A stretch of DNA of 64,000 nucleotides from Candidatus Protochlamydia naegleriophila (lineage in GTDB: Bacteria; Chlamydiota; Chlamydiia; Chlamydiales; Parachlamydiaceae): contig NZ_LN879502.1 of the NCBI RefSeq assembly GCF_001499655.1, forward strand, positions 558,001-622,000, written 5' to 3'. Of this stretch, positions 45,000-53,209 are shown piece after piece (within the stretch, counting starts at the first letter, position 1; each line of letters begins with the position of its first letter). Both the position numbers and the translations under genes were made by a program. The notes below the pieces were generated by a model, which saw only the letters and a program-made list of their open reading frames with translations, searched no databases and had not been told where the DNA came from.

Positions 45000-45989
45000 A
45001 TGTCACAAATTGTTCGTTTTAACCGCACAGGCGGACCGGAAGTTCTCCAGATTGAAAATATTGAGGTTCCTCCTCCCGGAGCTGGTGAAGTAAGAATTAG
45101 AGTCAAGGCGCTTGGACTCAATCGAGCAGAATCGATGTTCCGATCTGGAACGTATTTAGCCCAACCCCAATTACCTTCGCGATTGGGCTATGAGGCATCT
45201 GGTACCATTGAAGCATTAGGCACTGGAGTTACTGGCCTGTCTATTGGCGATGCAGTTAGCGTTGTTCCAACCATTGACCAAGGGAAGTATGGTGTGTATG
45301 GAGAAATTGCTACTGTGCCATTTAAATACGTGGTTAAACATCCAGACTCCCTTTCTTTCATTGATGCGGCAGCTGTTTGGATGCAATATATGACCGCCTA
45401 CGGAGCGCTGATCGACATTGCGAAGGTGGAAAAAGGAGATTACGTGGTCATCACAGCTGCCTCCAGCAGTGTTGGCCTTGCTGCAATTCAATTGTGCAAT
45501 CTAATCGGCGCGATTCCCATTGCTACAACGCGTACAAGCATTAAACGCAAGTCTCTTGAAAAAGCCGGTGCAGCGCATGTCATTGCTACGCAGGAAGAAG
45601 ATTTGGCTGCGCGTTTAAAAGAAATAACTCATGGCAAAGGTGCTAGAATTGCCTTTGATCCAGTAGGGGGGAAAACGGTATTAGCTTTAGCCGATGGCAT
45701 GGCACAGGGAGGCATTCTTTTCCAATATGGAGCGCTAAGTTCTGACCCCACTCCCTTTCCCTTGATGGCAGCATTGACTAAATCGCTTTCCATGCGAGGT
45801 TATGTGCTTTTTGAGGTTGTTGAAGATCCAAAAAGGTTCGATAAAGCAAAGCGATTTATCCTGGAGGCTTTGACCTCCGGTAAATTAAAGCCTGTCATAG
45901 ACAAAACATTCGTGCTTAAAGACATTGTTGAAGCCCATCGCTATTTAGAATCAAATCAGCAATTTGGAAAAATTGTGGTAACAGTTTAA
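45000..45989 (+). CDS. Zinc-independent MDR oxidoreductase, NADPH:quinone reductase-like
   Basis: 329 residues of the quinone-oxidoreductase branch of medium-chain reductases. It lacks the zinc cysteines. Signatures: VKALGLNRAESMFRSG, GYEASGTIEALG, and the nucleotide block VVITAASSSVGLAAIQL near residue 147 with ATTRTS following, suggesting NADPH. AAGGGGGAG precedes the ATG. Possible roles are quinone or enal detoxification. Confidence 0.92.
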   Translation: MSQIVRFNRTGGPEVLQIENIEVPPPGAGEVRIRVKALGLNRAESMFRSGTYLAQPQLPSRLGYEASGTIEALGTGVTGLSIGDAVSVVPTIDQGKYGVYGEIATVPFKYVVKHPDSLSFIDAAAVWMQYMTAYGALIDIAKVEKGDYVVITAASSSVGLAAIQLCNLIGAIPIATTRTSIKRKSLEKAGAAHVIATQEEDLAARLKEITHGKGARIAFDPVGGKTVLALADGMAQGGILFQYGALSSDPTPFPLMAALTKSLSMRGYVLFEVVEDPKRFDKAKRFILEALTSGKLKPVIDKTFVLKDIVEAHRYLESNQQFGKIVVTV

Positions 45990-46044
45990 GCTAAAAATTT
46001 AGCCTTGGAAGTGTTGAATTTTTTGGCGATAAATAAGGAGTTTT

Positions 46045-46707
46045 ATGAGATATCTGTACGAATTTATAGGGACATTCTTTTTAGTTTTTACTGTCGGAAT
46101 GGTCGTGCTTGAGCCCAATAGCGCCGGTTTATGGGCTCCATTGGCGATCGGATCTGTTCTAGCTGTCATGGTCTTTGCAGGAGGCCATCTTTCAGGCGGA
46201 CACTATAATCCTGCCGTCTCTTTAGCTGTTTATTTACGCAAAAAGCTTTCACTTAATGATTTATGGATGTATTGGGTCGCTCAATTAGCCGCTGCCATTG
46301 TAGGGGCTTTCCTCGTGCTTTACTTAAAAGATGGCCTTTCTGCCAAGCCACTCGAATTGCACACTGTCAGGGCATTCATCGTAGAATTTCTATTTACCTT
46401 TGCTTTGTGCTTTGTTGTTCTTAACGTAGCAACAGCAAGAGATACGGCTGGAAATTCCTATTTTGGCTGGGCAATCGGCTTTACCGTTTTAGCCGGTGCC
46501 TATGCGATCGGAACAATTTCTAGCGGCGCGTTTAATCCGGCTGTGGCCTTAGGGGTGACCATTTTAAACTTAAGCCATTGGTCAAACCTTTGGATTTACA
46601 TCGCTGCTAATTTATTGGGCGGCGCAGCCGCAGCTTTCGTTTTCAACGCAGCTCATTCGGACGAGGTGTATGAGAAAGAGCGCATCAACCGTTTGCATGA
46701 GAAGTAA
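46045..46707 (+). CDS. Aquaporin/glycerol facilitator (MIP family)
   Basis: 220 residues with six spans and two half-helices bearing the NPA boxes: GGHYNPAVSLAV near residue 50 and GAFNPAVALGV near 160. Compact length fits an AqpZ-like water channel, but the second-half selectivity residues do not let me exclude small solutes. AAGGAG lies before the ATG, and a clear terminator follows, so it is a single-gene unit. Confidence 0.93.
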   Translation: MRYLYEFIGTFFLVFTVGMVVLEPNSAGLWAPLAIGSVLAVMVFAGGHLSGGHYNPAVSLAVYLRKKLSLNDLWMYWVAQLAAAIVGAFLVLYLKDGLSAKPLELHTVRAFIVEFLFTFALCFVVLNVATARDTAGNSYFGWAIGFTVLAGAYAIGTISSGAFNPAVALGVTILNLSHWSNLWIYIAANLLGGAAAAFVFNAAHSDEVYEKERINRLHEK

Positions 46708-46731
46708 AGTGTAGCTTTTTTCAAGTCTCTT

Positions 46732-46769
46732 AAGCGAAGCGATCTAATGATGCTTCGCTTTATTTTTTT
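46732..46769 (+). terminator. Intrinsic terminator of the aquaporin gene
   Basis: AAGCGAAGC (46732-46740) pairs with GCTTCGCTT (46752-46760), followed by TATTTTTTT. It lies 25 nt past the aquaporin stop. Confidence 0.9.
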
Positions 46770-46868
46770 GCATGCAATTTTTTGACTTTGACCTTCATCT
46801 GTCCCTGCCCATTACGCCGGAGTTTTCCTCATGTTTTGCGACTAATCAGCAGTCAATCAGTCATGGAC

Positions 46869-47462
46869 TTAAGGGGATAAAAGTTGTTGTTTCCACTTGC
46901 CGTGACAATATTCAAAGTGAAGGACCTCTGAAAATTCTTCAGAGCCAAGCGTATAGAAGCACATCGATATGGCAATAGCGTGGAATCCGCAATAATGATC
47001 ACTCATGGGAATGTCTCTATTCTCGAATGCGCTTTTTAAATCCCGATATTTTTCAGATAAGGTGGTAGGCGAGGGGATGGCATGGCTTGAAATGGGGGCA
47101 TAAGCAGTAAAACGCAGTTGCTGCTCGCGGGGAATGGTTCTCCAATAAAACAAATTTTCTTCATCAGTTAAAGCTTTTACATACCCCTCAAGCACAACTT
47201 GCCGCTGTTGTTGGGCAAGCCACAGTGTCATGGATACTCGTGGATTGATAGAGAGGTCTCTTGCCTTTCGAGTTTCACGCTGTGTAAAAAAAACAATTCC
47301 TTCGCCAGTAATTTCTCTGATAGCCACAATGCGGCTGCGCGGGATGTCTTGCGAGGATGTGGCTAGCACGACGCGGTTTGGGTTATCAGATCCCATCGCC
47401 TTTTCTGATTCAATCCAAGCTTTCATTTTTTCCAAGGGATGGCACGTATCAATATGTATCAT
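46869..47462 (-). CDS. pdxH: Pyridoxamine 5'-phosphate oxidase
   Basis: FMN enzyme oxidising pyridoxine or pyridoxamine phosphate to PLP. FMN-binding blocks: PNRVVLATSSQDIPRSRIV, GIVFFTQRETRKARDL and VSMTLWLAQQQRQVVLEGYV; REQQLRF is in the substrate region. The ATG at 47462 gives 197 residues, slightly short of the usual 210-220. The frame stays open upstream to 47582, but those 40 residues are not PdxH-like and include a short duplicated segment. The C-terminal core that normally ends in RLxP is replaced by KWKQQLLSP. Probably functional; it would serve the PLP-dependent lyase-type gene at the end of the window. Confidence 0.85.
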   Translation of the reverse strand: MIHIDTCHPLEKMKAWIESEKAMGSDNPNRVVLATSSQDIPRSRIVAIREITGEGIVFFTQRETRKARDLSINPRVSMTLWLAQQQRQVVLEGYVKALTDEENLFYWRTIPREQQLRFTAYAPISSHAIPSPTTLSEKYRDLKSAFENRDIPMSDHYCGFHAIAISMCFYTLGSEEFSEVLHFEYCHGKWKQQLLSP

Positions 47463-47467
47463 ATGTA

Positions 47468-47495
47468 GTCTAAAGTTTTGTGGTCTAAAGTTTTG
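47468..47495. repeat. 13-bp direct repeat upstream of pdxH
   Basis: GTCTAAAGTTTTG occurs at 47468-47480 and again at 47483-47495, a 15-bp period. It lies directly before the pdxH start on the minus strand. Confidence 0.85.
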
Positions 47496-47738
47496 AGATA
47501 GGGGCTTGCTCAAGATGCATACCGATCTGCAGAGCGTTAATACTTGAATGCATAAAAATGAGTGAAGGCCGATTAATTTCAAAGCGATTTCAGCAAGCCA
47601 GGAGGCCAGTAATAACTTTTTTCTTTTGACAAAAAAAATAAAACGAAGAGTCAGAGGAAAAATGTATAAAAAATTTATTTGACAAAATCATTAAAAAAAT
47701 CTTTATATGTAAAAAACAACGCAACAAAGGAGTGGCTC

Positions 47739-48065
47739 ATGGATATCGTTAATCTTCTTATTTCTTTAATCAGTGGTGCCGTTGGAGGAAACGTGGCTGG
47801 TGCAGCCATGCCGCAAAAGAACCTTGGTACGCTAGTAAATAGTATCGTAGGACTCTTAGGTGGGGGAGTTGGTGATTTTATTTTAAAAGCCTTAGGCGTA
47901 TTAGCCTCTACGAGTGCAACAACGGCAGCTACTGGGACGCCAGCCGCAACAGGCAGTGAATTCGATTTGGCTACACTTCTTGCCACCATCGGGGTTAGCG
48001 GAGTCAGTGGTGGTGCACTTACAGCGATTGCAACTCTCCTTAAAGATGTCATTCAAAAGAAGTAA
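47739..48065 (+). CDS. Small glycine/alanine-rich membrane protein
   Basis: 108 residues from the ATG at 47739 (AAAGGAG 7 nt before). Two hydrophobic segments with glycine-zipper spacing: LLISLISGAVGGNVAGAAM and LVNSIVGLLGGGVGDFILK, then an Ala/Thr linker and a third hydrophobic stretch ending in lysines. Similar short GAVGGN proteins occur widely in bacteria as conserved hypotheticals. Glycine zippers favour oligomeric membrane insertion; function unknown. Confidence 0.75.
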   Translation: MDIVNLLISLISGAVGGNVAGAAMPQKNLGTLVNSIVGLLGGGVGDFILKALGVLASTSATTAATGTPAATGSEFDLATLLATIGVSGVSGGALTAIATLLKDVIQKK

Positions 48066-48100
48066 GCAGGTGATGCGCTTGCATTGAGGATCGAGTTTAA

Positions 48101-48130
48101 TAAGGGTATCTTTCAATGAAGGTGCCCTTA
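48101..48130. terminator. Hairpin between convergent genes
   Basis: TAAGGGTATCTTTC and GAAGGTGCCCTTA form a 13-bp stem with G-T pairs and a 3-nt loop. It lies 36 nt past one stop and 30 nt past the other. The minus-strand side is followed by TTATTAAA. Confidence 0.6.
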
Positions 48131-48159
48131 CGCAAATGGTTGAATAAAAGAGAATTTCT

Positions 48160-48741
48160 TCAGCGATTAGATCCAATTAAGTTAACAGTCCAGGTGCCGT
48201 GAGCTGGAATGCAGTGGATTAATGAGGCATTGGGAATTTGTCTGACGAGCGGAATTTGAAGCAGCTCACACAGCACTAAAAAAAGCCTGCCATGAGCAAT
48301 GATGAGAGGCTTCTCATCATTTGCGAGGCATCGATTGAGCCCTTTTGCAATTCGCACTTTAAAACAGTCTCGTGTTTCTACTCCGCGACCTGGGTTAAAA
48401 GAGGGATTGCTCTCTTCTATTTCCTCTATTCGATACATTTCAAGGCTAGAAATGCCTTCTAATTGGCCCCAATGCCGTTCCTTTAATTCATCGACGAGTA
48501 TCAATTGACTATTGGATAATGTTTGCTGAACAATCGAGGCGGTTTCAAGGGCCCTTCTTAAAGGACTTGTATAAAGATGGCTAAAGTTGAAAGAGGCTGC
48601 TTTTTGCGCAAGTGCCGCTGCTTCTTTTCTTCCCGCTTCATTTAAAGGAATGTCTGTGTGCCCTTGGCATAGCTGCAAAACATTCCAATCGGTTGTACCG
48701 TGTCTCGCAAAGTGGAAAGGTTTTCTTAAAATAGATGTCAT
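48160..48741 (-). CDS. Histidine phosphatase (phosphoglycerate-mutase-like) protein
   Basis: 193 residues. The phosphohistidine motif is RHGTTDWN with His at about residue 14, followed by QGHTDIPLNEAGRKEA as in cobC/GpmB-type phosphatases. The second arginine is in SPLRRALETA, the acid in ELKERHWGQLEG, and the second histidine in IIAHGRLFLVL near 150. A broad-specificity phosphatase is more likely than a true glycolytic mutase. Confidence 0.92.
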   Translation of the reverse strand: MTSILRKPFHFARHGTTDWNVLQLCQGHTDIPLNEAGRKEAAALAQKAASFNFSHLYTSPLRRALETASIVQQTLSNSQLILVDELKERHWGQLEGISSLEMYRIEEIEESNPSFNPGRGVETRDCFKVRIAKGLNRCLANDEKPLIIAHGRLFLVLCELLQIPLVRQIPNASLIHCIPAHGTWTVNLIGSNR

Positions 48742-48842
48742 GTGTACGGCCTAGAAGGAGTTAAACGCGCTATGATAGTTGTATTTTATTTGAAAAATAA
48801 GCGTCAGAAAAGGTATTCTGAACCCTTTTTTGGAGGGGTACG

Positions 48843-49196
48843 ATGATTATTTATGTCTACAGCAAGTGTTCGACCTGTCAGAAAGCGTTGAGCTTTTTGA
48901 CGCAGAAGAAAATCGCCTTTACACGCAGAGAAATTACCGAGACCCCACCTTCCCTGCAAGAGCTTCAAACGATGCTCGATTATAAAGAGGGCGACATAAA
49001 AAAACTCTTTAATTCTTCGGGACAGCTGTACCGAGAGTGGCAATTATCAGAAAAGTTGAAGAGTTTATCTTCCGATGAGGCTCTTACGCTTTTGAGTCAG
49101 CATGGTATGTTAGTGAAACGCCCTTTTTTGCTTGGAGAGGGCATCGGATTGACGGGGTTTAATGAAAAAGAGTGGGAAAGCTTGGTTGATTTATAG
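48843..49196 (+). CDS. ArsC/Spx-family (arsenate-reductase-like) protein
   Basis: 117-residue thioredoxin-fold protein. The CxxC-type active site CSTC is at about residues 9-12, then QKKIAFTRREITETPPS, and MLVKRPFLLGE near 90 is the family's cis-proline and arginine region. It has the Arg of RPF that arsenate reductases use, but YffB-like proteins of unknown substrate look the same. GGAGGGGTACG precedes the ATG. Confidence 0.9.
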   Translation: MIIYVYSKCSTCQKALSFLTQKKIAFTRREITETPPSLQELQTMLDYKEGDIKKLFNSSGQLYREWQLSEKLKSLSSDEALTLLSQHGMLVKRPFLLGEGIGLTGFNEKEWESLVDL

Positions 49197-49332
49197 AGCT
49201 TGATTGAAGCGCATATCTGTTTAAAGATTCAGCTGGCGGGTGAAGACGATTCAGCCTGCTTTGTTGGGCTGGTAACACGAGTTTGCTTCTTCCCATTCAC
49301 GACTAATGTTTTGTTAGGTTTAAGGTGTTTTG

Positions 49333-50196
49333 ATGACTTTAGTAGGAATTTCTTCACTAGAACAGCCGATTCCAATTCAATCTCTTTTGGAGATTGAAGA
49401 CAAGGCAATAATAAAGACGACATCCTCGGACAATAAAGTGAAGATGTTGGTCTTAGATTTTGATCATACGCTGGCAAAATCAAGAGTGTTGAGCGGCTCT
49501 GACGATTTGAACGATTGTTTGTTCAGGCTCAATTTAAAGAACAAGGTTCATTTTAATGCTCATGCCTCTTTGCTTTTTAAATTGCGAGAGGGAGCCTCTT
49601 TCATAGCTTGCGAAAATCCAAATAAGGTTAACAGTTTTATCTCACGATGCCATCAGTATGGATGGGAAGTCATTATTTTGACAGCCCGCCCTGAAAATAT
49701 GAGCGAAATGACAAGAAGGAATCTAGAGCAATCTCGGCTCACTTCGTTGCTTGGCGTAGAAATTATTTTTTCCAAAGGCCCGAAGAAAGACTGTTTCTAC
49801 GAGTGGCTGCAAAAGCATCCAAGGTGGAGCAAGGTAGAAGAGCTAGACGTTCTTTTTGCTGATGATAAAGCCAGCCATTGCCAGGGAATGTTGAAACTGG
49901 CAGAAGTCGTTAAGAAGCCTATTAAAGTCTCGGTGATTTCTTTTCATTATCAAAGAGCGTTAGTGTCCAATGAAGGCCTGTTAACCAAAAAACAAAAAGA
50001 AGTGTTAGCTGTGCAGCTCTTGTTTTTTAGAAATGGAAAAGAGCTTCCAGAAGATGATCAAATTGGCACACAAGAGATTAACCAGGCTTTAAAGCATTTT
50101 TCATTTCCTGACGAAGTAAACTTGGATTCTTTTTATCAGAGCATTCGCTCATTGGCCTCTGAAAAAGGATGTCCTTTTAAGGACAATCAGAATTAA
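49333..50196 (+). CDS. HAD-like DUF2608-type protein
   Basis: About 287 residues from the ATG at 49333. The HAD nucleophile motif LDFDHTLAKS is near residue 40, motif II ILTARPENMSEMT near 116, a lysine follows in FSKGPKKDC, and motif IV acidics are in LFADDKASH. That set, with the extra N-terminal part, is typical of DUF2608 proteins found in Legionella and chlamydiae. No signal peptide here. Phosphatase activity is likely; the substrate is not known. Confidence 0.78.
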   Translation: MTLVGISSLEQPIPIQSLLEIEDKAIIKTTSSDNKVKMLVLDFDHTLAKSRVLSGSDDLNDCLFRLNLKNKVHFNAHASLLFKLREGASFIACENPNKVNSFISRCHQYGWEVIILTARPENMSEMTRRNLEQSRLTSLLGVEIIFSKGPKKDCFYEWLQKHPRWSKVEELDVLFADDKASHCQGMLKLAEVVKKPIKVSVISFHYQRALVSNEGLLTKKQKEVLAVQLLFFRNGKELPEDDQIGTQEINQALKHFSFPDEVNLDSFYQSIRSLASEKGCPFKDNQN

Positions 50197-50303
50197 ATCC
50201 ATCGTAGACAGATGCTCATTTTTTTATCGAAAAAAATGATAAGTTTGTGAACATTCATCTTAAAGCAGCGTCTTAGTTGCCAAACGATGGGAGAAGCATT
50301 CGG

Positions 50304-50744
50304 ATGAGACATGTTAATTTACTTTTCTGTTTAAGTGCTTTATTTTTTGCGAGTCCATGTTGTGCTGAAAAAATTATTTGGAGTGGAGAAGTCTATGCCG
50401 ATGGTACTCCTACTTCATCTATCGGATTGACTTTGCAGCATCATTACCGCATTAAAGTGAGCGGTTATGTCAATCTGGGAAAATGGATTCAAAATAGAGA
50501 AAAGCTGGCTAGCGATGCCTGTTACGAGTTTAGCAAAGAGGGGAGCCGTACGAAAACTGTTTCCTTACGCAACAGTAGCGAGATTCCTATATGTGATGAC
50601 GATTATCATTCCGATCACATTTATGAATCAAAGTCCTTTTTAGCTAAAGAAAATAGGATTCATTTTTGGGTGCATGACACCAACTATGAAGATAATACTG
50701 GATCTTTCAAAGTTCAGCTTGTCGAGTTGGATAGTGAGAAGTAG
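50304..50744 (+). CDS. Secreted PA-IL/LecA-like lectin-domain protein
   Basis: 146 residues from the ATG at 50304, with a signal peptide cleaved after about residue 21 (SPCCA). The mature part follows the PA-IL galactose lectin layout: WSGEVYADG at the start, YRIKVSGY, GKWIQ, ASDACYEF, IHFWVHD, and DNTGSFKVQLVE at the end. In PA-IL the last block is NNSGSF and holds the calcium and sugar; here Asp and Asn are kept in DNTGSF and the preceding Asp in HD. A calcium-dependent sugar-binding surface or secreted protein is inferred. The family match is by eye, so moderate confidence. Confidence 0.65.
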   Translation: MRHVNLLFCLSALFFASPCCAEKIIWSGEVYADGTPTSSIGLTLQHHYRIKVSGYVNLGKWIQNREKLASDACYEFSKEGSRTKTVSLRNSSEIPICDDDYHSDHIYESKSFLAKENRIHFWVHDTNYEDNTGSFKVQLVELDSEK

Positions 50745-50788
50745 CAGTCTATGGATGAAAAGCTAATGAACGGATAAAAAATAGCCGT

Positions 50789-51340
50789 TCATTCATCGGA
50801 AATGGAATTCTGCCAAGGGCCTTCCCACCGTTCAATCGTTGAGTAAACAGCCCACACCTCTTTCTCAATCAAGGCCTTAACTGCCTTGGCCCTCGCGTTA
50901 TGGGAGTCGGGTTTTGACTGGGCAAGAGTGAGCGAAGCCCCATTGGGTAAAAAAACGGGGTCGAACCCAAAGCCACTAACTCCTTCAGCTTCAACAATTG
51001 TTCCTGAAACGGCTCCTCGGTAGATAAATACTTGGTGGTTTTGGTGATAGGCCAATAAGACGATCCAGTGGGCTTTTGATCCAATATAATTGGGAAGATG
51101 GTCTAATAACCATCTCACCTGAATGCCAACTGCAGCGCCCTCGATTTCGAGCGATGTATCTTCGACTAAAATACCTTCTCCGAGTTGACTGGCTTTGTGT
51201 GCGACAACGCTTGCGTGATCGGAGGCAATTTCAGGCAGATCGATATGCGTGGCTTCTAACTCTTGGCCATAGCTCGCAAAGAGGCGTTTGAATTCTTCAT
51301 GCTTGTTGCAGTTACTCGTATTTAATTTCCAGACAGTCAT
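50789..51340 (-). CDS. Ham1/RdgB-family non-canonical purine NTP pyrophosphatase
   Basis: 183 residues. Hydrolyses ITP, XTP and similar damaged nucleotides to monophosphates. N-terminal NTSNCNKHEEFKRLF matches the NxxKxxE block, VEDTSLEIEGA carries the metal-binding acids, SGFGFDPVFLPNG the base pocket, and SHNARAKAV replaces the usual SHR-x-A-x2. Somewhat divergent from RdgB proper, so substrate range may differ. Convergent with the lectin-like gene. Confidence 0.85.
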   Translation of the reverse strand: MTVWKLNTSNCNKHEEFKRLFASYGQELEATHIDLPEIASDHASVVAHKASQLGEGILVEDTSLEIEGAAVGIQVRWLLDHLPNYIGSKAHWIVLLAYHQNHQVFIYRGAVSGTIVEAEGVSGFGFDPVFLPNGASLTLAQSKPDSHNARAKAVKALIEKEVWAVYSTIERWEGPWQNSISDE

Positions 51341-51575
51341 TGTTTAAAAACTCCAATCGAGAGTTGCAGACTTGGGCGCCATAAGGTTTCTATTTTTGCA
51401 CTTATCATGCCGCTATCCGAAATTGTTTTTCAAGCGATTGGAAGCCGTTGGGAAGAGTATTCATTTTCTATTGCACCTAAAAAACCAGGATGCTATCTTG
51501 ATCTCAACATTTGAATGCCATCTGCCAATTTTTTTGGATGGCGTGCAGTAAATTCTATCCTAAACGTGTTTTTTC

Positions 51576-51599
51576 TTTTTGCAAGAATTCTTGCAAAAA
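51576..51599. promoter_or_regulatory. 24-bp perfect palindrome at the start of the nucleotide transporter gene
   Basis: TTTTTGCAAGAATTCTTGCAAAAA reads the same on both strands and ends 9 nt before the ATG at 51609. No Shine-Dalgarno sequence lies between it and the ATG. Either a repressor operator or an mRNA hairpin that controls initiation. Confidence 0.6.
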
Positions 51600-51608
51600 A
51601 AAAAGCAC

Positions 51609-53072
51609 ATGAAAAATCAGCAAAATTACTCCATATCCCTCAATCTAATAAAAAAGCGCCTCTTAATTTTGGTGCAATTTTTTTTAATCATTTTTGTCTA
51701 TCATACGTTGAAAGACTTAAAAGACACCATAGTGATTACAGCCAGCGATGCTGGAGCAGAAATCATCCCTTTCATCAAAATTTGGGCCATGCTTCCGCTT
51801 GCCATCCTAGCCAGCTACTTCTTTTCCAGGCTTTACAATCGATTCGGAAGGGAAAAAACGCTCTACATTTTTGTAGTGTTACTCTTAAGCACATACGCAC
51901 TTTTTGCTTTTGTCTTATATCCTTTGCGCAGTGAACTTTACTTGAGCCGTTTAACAGACTATTTACAAGTCATTTTGCCAGTAGGGGCTAAAGGGTTTAT
52001 TGCCATGATTGGCTTCTGGCACTATACGCTCTTTTATTTAGCTGCTGAATTATGGTCGCTTCTTATTTTATCCGTTCTTTTTTGGAGTTACGTGAATGAG
52101 ACGACATCGTTGAGCGAAGCTAAACAGTTTTATCCCTTATGCATGTTCACGGGTAATTTTGCCGGAATTATATCTGGGCAAACGTCCCACTATCTTTGCC
52201 ATCATTTGGCAGATGTCATGTCGTGGCAAAGCACCTTGCAATGCATGGTCATGATGGTTGCTGTTTGCGGCTTTTCTATCATGTTCATTAATCGGCTCTT
52301 ATCCAGATCTAATCCATCGCTATCCTCTCAAGGAACATCAAAGAAGGGACGCCCCTCTCTATCTTTCAAAGATAATTTGCTGTGCATTGCAAAAAGCCCC
52401 CCTCTCCTCTGCATCGCCATTTTAGTGGTTGGATTTGGACTGACGACTAACCTCATCGAGGTTGTCTGGAAAGAAAATATTAAGCACTTGCATCCTACCC
52501 CTCAGGCCTATAATGCTTATATTAATCAACTCACCTCCATGATTGGGATGCTGGCTGTTTGCATGGCTCTCTTATCGCGCTGGGTTTTCCAGAAATTGAG
52601 TTGGACGCAGGTTGCTTTAATTACCCCCATTTCGCTTTTTGTAACGAGCCTGCTGTTTTTTTCAACCCTTTTGATGCCTCAAGAATATCTTGCCAATCTG
52701 TCTACCTACTTGGGGGTTAGTCCTTTGTACCTGATAGTATCATTCGGATCCATGTACTACGTATTGGGAATGACGGCTAAGTATACCATTTTTGACACGA
52801 GTAAAGAAATGGCCTTTCTCTCGATCGAGCCGGAAGACCGGACAAGAGCCAAGTCGGTCATCGATAGTATTGGGTCCCGTTTGGGTAAATCAGGAGCCTC
52901 CTGCTTCTATCAATTCATGCTTCTATCGTTCGGTGCGGCTTCGGGGCATGTTTCTTTAATTGGAATTATATCGGTCAGCATGATCGGTATTTCTATTTTT
53001 GCCACCAAAAAATTGGGCGGGTATCTATCCGGGGAACAAGAAGAGTATCGGCTAGCAGAGGCCGCCAATTGA
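51609..53072 (+). CDS. Nucleotide transporter, ATP/ADP translocase (NTT/TLC) family
   Basis: About 487 residues, twelve spans, inner membrane. The first-loop block LKDLKDTIVITASDAGAEIIPF is the hallmark of chlamydial, rickettsial and plastid NTTs and includes the conserved Lys/Asp. AELWSLLILSVLFWSYVNE and VIDSIGSRLGKSGAS are further family blocks. NTTs let intracellular bacteria take ATP or other nucleotides from the host. Related species have several copies with different specificities (ATP/ADP exchange, NTP/H+, NAD); this sequence alone does not tell which. The ATG at 51609 is chosen; a TTG at 51579 lies inside the palindrome. Confidence 0.94.
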   Translation: MKNQQNYSISLNLIKKRLLILVQFFLIIFVYHTLKDLKDTIVITASDAGAEIIPFIKIWAMLPLAILASYFFSRLYNRFGREKTLYIFVVLLLSTYALFAFVLYPLRSELYLSRLTDYLQVILPVGAKGFIAMIGFWHYTLFYLAAELWSLLILSVLFWSYVNETTSLSEAKQFYPLCMFTGNFAGIISGQTSHYLCHHLADVMSWQSTLQCMVMMVAVCGFSIMFINRLLSRSNPSLSSQGTSKKGRPSLSFKDNLLCIAKSPPLLCIAILVVGFGLTTNLIEVVWKENIKHLHPTPQAYNAYINQLTSMIGMLAVCMALLSRWVFQKLSWTQVALITPISLFVTSLLFFSTLLMPQEYLANLSTYLGVSPLYLIVSFGSMYYVLGMTAKYTIFDTSKEMAFLSIEPEDRTRAKSVIDSIGSRLGKSGASCFYQFMLLSFGAASGHVSLIGIISVSMIGISIFATKKLGGYLSGEQEEYRLAEAAN

Positions 53073-53102
53073 CCTTGGCCTAACAACCCTGAGATTTGGG
53101 TT

Positions 53103-53158
53103 TATCTGCTTGAAATGTGGATGTTTAGCTCAGCTATCCCTAAAATTTCAAGCAGATA
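53103..53158. terminator. 14-bp perfect hairpin between convergent genes
   Basis: TATCTGCTTGAAAT (53103-53116) pairs exactly with ATTTCAAGCAGATA (53145-53158). It lies 30 nt after the transporter stop and 51 nt from the convergent stop at 53210. No T run, so a terminator or mRNA-end-protecting hairpin. Confidence 0.6.
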
Positions 53159-53209
53159 GATCTAAAGTTCTTAGAAATGAAAAAGCATCTTTTAAAGCAT
53201 TAGTGGGAA

